From an uncultured Gammaproteobacteria bacterium (GTDB lineage: Bacteria; Pseudomonadota; Gammaproteobacteria; Arenicellales; UBA868), in assembly GCA_913051905.1 (NCBI GenBank), contig CAJXBY010000079.1, forward strand, positions 1 to 11,172: a DNA stretch of 11,172 nucleotides. The letters are read 5' to 3'. Under the pieces are notes generated by a model. It ran no database searches, was not told where the DNA came from, and was given only the letters and a program-made list of their open reading frames with translations. This document shows, piece by piece, positions 7,610 through 11,172 of this stretch. Made by a program: the position numbers and the translations under genes. The first letter of the stretch is position 1, and each line of letters opens with the position of its first letter.

Positions 7610-8083
7610 TTAGCCTCCAGCCGGCGAGCTGCCGTTCTGGTTCGCGGATCTGGCCGCTTCCAGCATTCGGGTCGTGTTTGCCAGTCGCTCAACGAGCTGA
7701 CGCATCACATCGAGCGCAATATCAGGGTTTTCGGTCATCAGGTGCAGGAAATCGTCCGAGGCAATCCTCAGACTCCGGACTTCACCCCTGGCTTTAAGTG
7801 TGGCAGAACGCGGCGAGTTTCCGATCACTCCCATCTCGCCGATTAACTGGTTTTCCCCCAGCACCACCAGCGGTTCACCCACCGGCTCATCCGCGTAGAC
7901 CTCGACCTCCCCGCTCATCACCACATACGCACTGTCAGTCGCGGCACCGGCCCTGAACAGCACTTCACCGTCCTGAAACTGCGACTCTTCACTGGTGAAC
8001 GCCAACAGCTTTAAGCGGGCCGCGTCCAGCCGGGCGAACATCGGTACCTGCCGAAGCTGTTCTGCATCCCTGAACAGATCCAT
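7610..8083 (-). CDS. Stand-alone cyclic nucleotide-binding domain protein
   Basis: This protein of about 157 residues consists of a single Crp/PKA-type cNMP-binding beta-barrel (about 14-125) plus a C-terminal helix. No helix-turn-helix, transporter or kinase domain is attached. The phosphate-binding cassette reads IGEMGVIGNSPRSATLKA, with Gly82-Glu83 and Arg92-Ser93 matching the residues that contact the ribose and cyclic phosphate in CAP/PKA, so ligand binding is plausible. The last 20 residues are Ser/Asn/Gly-rich and probably flexible. The start could be ATG 8083 (used here) or GTG 8092; neither has a strong SD. It is the first gene of the minus-strand run and is tightly linked to the HD-domain gene, which may be its functional partner. 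It could act as a regulatory subunit rather than a transcription factor. Its target is unknown. Confidence 0.85.
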   Translation of the reverse strand: MDLFRDAEQLRQVPMFARLDAARLKLLAFTSEESQFQDGEVLFRAGAATDSAYVVMSGEVEVYADEPVGEPLVVLGENQLIGEMGVIGNSPRSATLKARGEVRSLRIASDDFLHLMTENPDIALDVMRQLVERLANTTRMLEAARSANQNGSSPAGG

Positions 8084-8117
8084 GATGGTCACACACTCGA
8101 TTGAAAAGCAGACCGGG

Positions 8118-8146
8118 ATTTAACCTCAAAACGGTCAGGGAGGCAA
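8118..8146 (-). promoter_or_regulatory. Possible sigma-70 promoter of the cNMP-HD-pccA operon
   Basis: On the minus strand TTGCCT (8146-8141) and TTAAAT (8123-8118) are separated by exactly 17 nt, each matching four of six consensus bases. The site lies in the 82-bp gap between mobA and the first gene of the operon. This is by-eye pattern matching only. Confidence 0.35.
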
Positions 8147-8165
8147 AATCGAACGGCGTTTCTCA

Positions 8166-8774
8166 TCAGAACTCACCAGAATTCAGCATTTCCTCAATAT
8201 TCTGAAGTTCTAGGGGCGTATTGACGTTGAGGAACATGTCAGGTCGGTCTGAAAAGTCAACGCTCTGCCAGACATGCCGATCCAGCCAGCGATCGATCTT
8301 GCGCCCGCCATCTTTCAAGAAGATCTCTAAGTCGGACCGACAGCTGACATTGACCAGGCTGAAAACCGGCTGCAAGCGATGGCCATCGTGCGCTACCGCC
8401 ACCTCGCTGCCGGAGTTGAGCAGCGCGTCGTAGAGCCGGCCGACATAATCAGCTGCCAGAAATGGCGAGTCGCAGGGTGCTGTGACCACCCATGGTGTAT
8501 CGGCCCGATCAAGTCCTGCGACCACACCGGCGAGAGGGCCGAGAAATCCCTCATTCGTATCAACGATTACCTCGTAACCGAGGTCCGCGTAAGACCCAGT
8601 GTTCCGATTGGCACTGATCAAAACAGAGCGGGTCTGCGGGGCAAGCTGATCGAGTACCCAGGCGGCCATCGGGCGACCACGCAGTGGTAACAGTCCTTTG
8701 TCTTTCCCGACCATTCGCCTCGCCCGACCGCCAGCGAGCAGTAGGCCGGTGACCTCATCGCGGGTTCTAGCCAA
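8166..8774 (-). CDS. mobA: Molybdenum cofactor guanylyltransferase
   Basis: This protein of about 202 residues transfers GMP from GTP to molybdopterin-Mo to make the guanine dinucleotide cofactor used by DMSO-reductase-family enzymes. The nucleotidyltransferase signature LLLAGGRARRMVGKDKG is at about residues 11-27, one position off the commonest GG form. The Mg-binding APCDSPFL motif lies near residue 100. Length and composition fit cytoplasmic MobA. The start is a TTG. Two TTGs are adjacent (8777 and 8774), and GGGAGG (8786-8781) is 6 nt from the second and 3 nt from the first, so 8774 is preferred. No mobB or molybdoenzyme gene is adjacent. It is divergent from bamC and separated by 82 bp from the downstream operon, so it may be monocistronic. 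Confidence 0.93.
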   Translation of the reverse strand: MARTRDEVTGLLLAGGRARRMVGKDKGLLPLRGRPMAAWVLDQLAPQTRSVLISANRNTGSYADLGYEVIVDTNEGFLGPLAGVVAGLDRADTPWVVTAPCDSPFLAADYVGRLYDALLNSGSEVAVAHDGHRLQPVFSLVNVSCRSDLEIFLKDGGRKIDRWLDRHVWQSVDFSDRPDMFLNVNTPLELQNIEEMLNSGEF

Positions 8775-8790
8775 CAACGACCTCCCGTGT

Positions 8791-8805
8791 CACAGCGTCG
8801 CTGTG
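8791..8805. promoter_or_regulatory. Perfect palindrome, candidate operator between mobA and bamC
   Basis: CACAGCG-T-CGCTGTG is an uninterrupted 7+1+7 inverted repeat in the 118-bp divergent region. It lies between the mobA SD (GGGAGG, 8786-8781) and the possible mobA -10 element at 8823-8818. That position suits a repressor site or a leader hairpin. No regulator is identified. Confidence 0.4.
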
Positions 8806-8817
8806 GGTTACAATCCG

Positions 8818-8845
8818 ATTAGATTTTGCACCCATCTCGTATCAG
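8818..8845 (-). promoter_or_regulatory. Possible sigma-70 promoter of mobA
   Basis: On the minus strand CTGATA (8845-8840) and TCTAAT (8823-8818) are 16 nt apart; the -10 matches five of six consensus bases and the -35 four of six. Transcription would start near 8811, just ahead of the 8791-8805 palindrome. I could not find an equally good promoter for bamC in this interval. Confidence 0.3.
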
Positions 8846-8892
8846 CCCAGTCTAAATTTGTCGGCAACCGATCCCTAAAGGTACCCGGACCC

Positions 8893-10035
8893 TTGCCCTA
8901 TTCCAAGCACATCGTGACCCCTCTCGTACTCGGGGCCTGCTGTACCCTGCTCCTGACTGCTTGCAGCTCGACCGAGGAGCAGCCGACTGCCGAACCTGAC
9001 TGGCAGGGCAGCAGGCAACTGGAGGTCCCGCCGGACCTGACAGCACCCCAGGTCAGCAAAGACACCCACCGATACAGCGCTGCAACCCGGGAAGCGAGTG
9101 CCGAAGAACTGGCTGAGTACGAGAAGTTCCAGCAACTAGAGCGGCTCGCCGAGTATGAGGCGTTCCTGACCTGGCGCGAGCAGCGTGGAAGCAACCAGAA
9201 ACTGACCTTGACAGATTTTCGTAAGGCAAAATCCGATGAATTACGGGGTCTGCTGATCGACAAGGGCGTGCTCGTGGTTGACGGGCCCAATCAGCAGCGG
9301 ATCGTGCTCATCGCCGACGATCTGCCCAACAGCTGGAGCCGCGTGGACACCGCACTGATCAACATGGGACTACAGGTTCTGGAAGCCAATGCGGAGGCCG
9401 GTTTCTTTCGCATTCACTACGACACCGCCACACCGGATGGTGAATCGATCTGGGACCGGTGGGCGTTCTGGCGACACGATCAGCTGATCTATACGCTCCG
9501 GCTAACGGATGACCGGGAGATGACTACCGCGACCATTTTTGATACGGACGCTGTGCCGGTGGTGACACCACAGGGTGATGCTTTCATGGACCGGCTGGGT
9601 GTTCAGCTACTGACGTTTGCCGGTAAAGATGAGCAGTTCGTTGCCGGCGGTAACACTGAGCAGCAGGGCCTCGCGTTGCGGGAAACCCCTGAGGGAAGAC
9701 TGCAATTGATCGTCCCCGGTGGTGCGAAAGGGGCATGGACCCGACTCGATCGAATTCTGGGCGATGCCGGATTTTCGGTGATCGAAAAAGATCCTAAAGC
9801 CCTGCTGTTCATGCTTCGTTATGACGATCCGGAGGACCCCGCGGCCGACCCCGGAGTATTCTCAAAACTGGCGTTCTGGAAAAAAGACGATCGGCCAGTG
9901 GAGAATGCCTTCCGGCTACAGATCACCCCGGCGGGTGACAGGTCCCTGGTCGACCTTTTGGATAGCGACGAACAGCGCACGCTAACCGGTGACAGGATTC
10001 TGACCCTGTTGTTCGGCAAGCTAAAAGAAGACTAG
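8893..10035 (+). CDS. bamC: BamC-like outer membrane protein assembly lipoprotein
   Basis: This lipoprotein of about 380 residues resembles BamC (NlpB), an accessory member of the BAM complex that inserts beta-barrel proteins into the outer membrane. A lipoprotein signal ends in LLLTAC with the lipidated Cys at 24. A low-complexity segment follows with EVPPDLTAP (44-52), recalling the BamD-binding N-terminal tail of known BamC. Residues 73-98 form an unusual charged stretch with a bulky residue at every third position. Two helix-grip domains follow: one from about RIVLIADDLPNSWSRVDTAL, the second from RLQLIVPGGAKGAWTRLDRI. E. coli BamC is 344 residues; the extra length is mostly in the linker. 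The frame is open back to 8698, but that region overlaps mobA and gives no signal peptide. TTG 8893 gives a normal signal; AAAGG is 11 nt upstream, rather far. GTG 8914 is the alternative. There is no adjacent dapA, its usual neighbour. Confidence 0.88.
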   Translation: MPYSKHIVTPLVLGACCTLLLTACSSTEEQPTAEPDWQGSRQLEVPPDLTAPQVSKDTHRYSAATREASAEELAEYEKFQQLERLAEYEAFLTWREQRGSNQKLTLTDFRKAKSDELRGLLIDKGVLVVDGPNQQRIVLIADDLPNSWSRVDTALINMGLQVLEANAEAGFFRIHYDTATPDGESIWDRWAFWRHDQLIYTLRLTDDREMTTATIFDTDAVPVVTPQGDAFMDRLGVQLLTFAGKDEQFVAGGNTEQQGLALRETPEGRLQLIVPGGAKGAWTRLDRILGDAGFSVIEKDPKALLFMLRYDDPEDPAADPGVFSKLAFWKKDDRPVENAFRLQITPAGDRSLVDLLDSDEQRTLTGDRILTLLFGKLKED

Positions 10036-10073
10036 CCGTTCAAGATCACGCGGCTTGGAGTGCCTAAACGGAA

Positions 10074-10442
10074 CTATGACCCGGTCTGGGATTCCTGCTG
10101 GCGCTTCCATTCTTGGTAGGCCTTGAATTCCTGCCAACGCTTCCATTCCAGATATTCGGCATATTCCGGGTCATCAGTGACCTGCCGAGTCTCCCGATTG
10201 GGACTGCCGGTACCGAAAATATCGAGCGAATAGGAGTATTTTGAGGCCTGACGGAGTTCTGAATTAGCATACGGCGAGTTTTCACCGGGCGTAAACTCTT
10301 TCTCCCTACGCTCTTTTTCTGCTGTCTGGCCCGGGACGGCGTCCTGTACCTTATCCTGGGGCGTTGAGCAACCAGCAAACACTGCCAGGACTGCGCAGCC
10401 GACCAGCAGTCGGATCGGAAAGAATCTAAATGGTGAAAACAC
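10074..10442 (-). CDS. Small predicted outer-membrane lipoprotein with aromatic every-third-residue tail
   Basis: I do not recognise a named family. From GTG 10442 the product is 122 residues. Its signal has two Arg residues and a hydrophobic core ending VFAGC, giving a lipidated Cys25 followed by Ser-Thr, compatible with outer-membrane sorting. The mature part is hydrophilic and Lys/Glu/Gln-rich. Residues 94-112 place Tyr94, Tyr97, Trp100, Trp103, Phe106, Tyr109 and Trp112 exactly three apart, over a 12-residue repeat centred on EWKR at 99-102 and 111-114. At DNA level the 11-mer CGCTTCCATTC occurs at 10102 and 10138, 36 bp apart. The SD for GTG 10442 is weak; the frame is open to TTG 10505, but that start would bury the signal. 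The gene converges with bamC, 38 bp between stops, and shares the repeat pattern with it. A role at the cell envelope is inference. Confidence 0.75.
   Translation of the reverse strand: MFSPFRFFPIRLLVGCAVLAVFAGCSTPQDKVQDAVPGQTAEKERREKEFTPGENSPYANSELRQASKYSYSLDIFGTGSPNRETRQVTDDPEYAEYLEWKRWQEFKAYQEWKRQQESQTGS
10102..10148. repeat. Direct repeat of 11 bp, 36 bp apart, encoding the EWKR units
   Basis: CGCTTCCATTC occurs at 10102-10112 and 10138-10148. The 36-bp offset equals 12 codons and places the copies at the two EWKR motifs of the small lipoprotein, suggesting that its tail arose by duplication of a 12-residue unit. Confidence 0.7.
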
Positions 10443-10852
10443 GATAATGAACGATTCTACGTGGAAAAACCCGCAATAAAGGCCAGGGCCACTGGGGTCA
10501 GACAATCCTTAAAGTAGCCGACATTCTAGCGCAAAATGCCACTGATCTTGCTTTCCGGTATCTGTATGTTGGGCCCGGCAAGTGAACAGATTCCGGTGAC
10601 TTCTTCCAACCCACATCAATCAACGCAGCATGCGATCTCATCAGAACAATCTGGCTGCTATTCAGACACACGCTGGACCGGATTTAGGGAGCGGAAATTC
10701 AGGGTCATACAGACCGTCTTGACTAGGTGTAGTATTTTTACAACAACACCGTGACTTCTACCCAACAAAGTGTTGCATTAGCCCCCATTTATCGCCACAA
10801 TGGCGGGGCTTTTGTACAAGAGCACTGTAAACCTTTCACTGAGGAGTTCTAC
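10443..10852. other. Gene-free region between small lipoprotein gene and porin gene
   Basis: About 410 bp with no convincing gene. It is AT-richer than its surroundings, as expected for divergent promoters. A TAGAAT -10-like hexamer on the minus strand (10528-10523) could serve the lipoprotein gene, but it lacks a good -35. On the plus strand TTGACT (10719-10724) is a good -35 hexamer without a clear -10 at 16-18 nt. A CAACA-AAG-TGTTG inverted repeat lies at 10763-10775 and a terminator-like hairpin at 10780-10813. A 72-codon open frame at 10536-10754 has no SD and no domain features, so I do not call it. Confidence 0.6.
10780..10813 (+). terminator. Hairpin with short T-run in the porin leader
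   Basis: AGCCCC (10780-10785) pairs with GGGGCT (10805-10810). Inside, GCCA (10794-10797) pairs with TGGC (10801-10804) around a 3-nt loop, leaving an 8-nt bulge. TTTT (10810-10813) follows. It resembles a weak intrinsic terminator 39 nt before the porin ATG. No plus-strand gene lies just upstream, so it is either a leader attenuator or stability element, or the end of an unseen small transcript. Confidence 0.35.
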
Positions 10853-11172
10853 ATGAACAAGAAACTGCTAGCTGTTGCGGTTGCCGGTACCCTGGCAGCC
10901 CCGATGGCCTTGGCTGATGTGTCCACTTCCGGTTCCATCCGGGTAGCCGTTGAGGGTAAATCAAGCGGCTGGGCCGTTGACAACGGTGGTTCACGTCTTC
11001 GTTTCAAGGCATCGGAAGACCTGGGAAATGGTCAAACTGCATTCACGACGTACGAGTTCGGTGTCGATGCTGACAAAGGACGCATAGGAAACGCTGCTAA
11101 AGAGACCAACCGTATTTCGCTGGTTGGCCTGAAAGGCGACTGGGGCAGCATCAGCCTCGGCTCGCAGTGGAG
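10853..11172 (+). CDS. Gram-negative general porin, 5' part
   Basis: The first 106 codons of an outer-membrane porin; the 3' end lies beyond the window. A clear Sec signal peptide (MNKK, then a hydrophobic Ala/Val/Leu core) ends in ALA, with likely cleavage before Asp22. The mature part starts with alternating beta-strand sequence, DVSTSGSIRVAVEG, then SRLRFKASEDLGNGQTAFTTYEFG and NRISLVGLKGDWGSISLGSQW. These are classic first strands of trimeric 16-stranded porins of the Gram-negative porin (Porin_4/OmpC-like) type, for which SRLRFKG..DLGNG..A...YEFG and GL.G.WG....G.Q are hallmarks. It should form a passive diffusion channel. The ATG has an excellent SD, GAGGAG at 10841-10846, 6 nt upstream, suggesting high expression. 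A hairpin lies in its leader. Substrate selectivity cannot be read from this fragment. Confidence 0.93.
   Translation, partial: MNKKLLAVAVAGTLAAPMALADVSTSGSIRVAVEGKSSGWAVDNGGSRLRFKASEDLGNGQTAFTTYEFGVDADKGRIGNAAKETNRISLVGLKGDWGSISLGSQW

Noticed and set aside
8698..8892. Upstream extension of the bamC frame
   Set aside because: It overlaps the start of mobA and would bury the lipoprotein signal behind 65 residues. The signal peptide fixes the start near 8893.
10036..10073. Possible terminator between bamC and the small lipoprotein gene
   Set aside because: CCGTT/AACGG and CAAG/CTTG pairings exist, but the stems are short with large loops and there is no T-run.
10536..10754. 72-codon plus-strand frame in the gene-free region
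   Set aside because: No SD, no domain, and a biased Ser/Thr-rich composition without a clear signal peptide or lipobox. It is better explained as intergenic DNA.
1..11172. Mobile elements, CRISPR arrays, tRNA or rRNA genes
   Set aside because: No transposase or integrase-like protein, no regularly spaced repeats, no terminal inverted repeats and no cloverleaf sequence were seen. Gene content and codon use look uniform.

Overview
The window looks like chromosomal core-genome DNA from a Gram-negative, probably gammaproteobacterial, organism. The reasons are a pyruvate dehydrogenase operon whose E3 carries its own lipoyl domain, a BamC-type outer-membrane assembly lipoprotein, a second outer-membrane-type lipoprotein, a general porin with a Sec signal peptide, and a moderately GC-rich sequence with Shine-Dalgarno (SD) sites. 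I see no tRNA, rRNA, CRISPR array, insertion sequence or phage gene.

Layout: (1) 1-2596, plus strand: the 3' part of the pyruvate dehydrogenase E2 gene (aceF), then lpdA encoding lipoyl-E3. (2) 8092-2632, minus strand: a compact, probably co-transcribed run in the order cyclic-nucleotide-binding protein, HD-domain phosphohydrolase-like protein, propionyl/acyl-CoA carboxylase biotin subunit (pccA-like), MeaB-type GTPase, methylmalonyl-CoA epimerase, FkbM-type methyltransferase. It converges on lpdA. (3) 8774-8166, minus: mobA, molybdenum cofactor guanylyltransferase. (4) 8893-10035, plus: bamC, divergent from mobA across a 118-bp region with a perfect 15-bp palindrome. (5) 10442-10074, minus: a small lipoprotein gene convergent with bamC. 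(6) 10443-10852: a gene-free stretch of about 410 bp. (7) 10853 to the end, plus: 5' part of a porin gene.

How the genes fit together: aceF and lpdA supply acetyl-CoA. The middle operon centres on propionyl-CoA disposal: carboxylation to (S)-methylmalonyl-CoA, epimerisation to the (R) form, and the G-protein that protects or loads adenosylcobalamin-dependent methylmalonyl-CoA mutase. The carboxyltransferase subunit and the mutase are not in the window. Two regulatory-looking proteins (cNMP-binding and HD) head that operon, and an FkbM methyltransferase of unknown substrate ends it. The right end is devoted to the outer membrane (BamC, small lipoprotein, porin).

Most interesting observation: BamC and the neighbouring small lipoprotein both carry a soluble stretch with a bulky aromatic or leucine residue at every third position, built on a 12-residue repeat. 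Secondary points are the tandem stem-loops ahead of pccA, the operator-like palindrome between mobA and bamC, the hairpin with a short T-run in the porin leader, and the unusual share of TTG/GTG starts.
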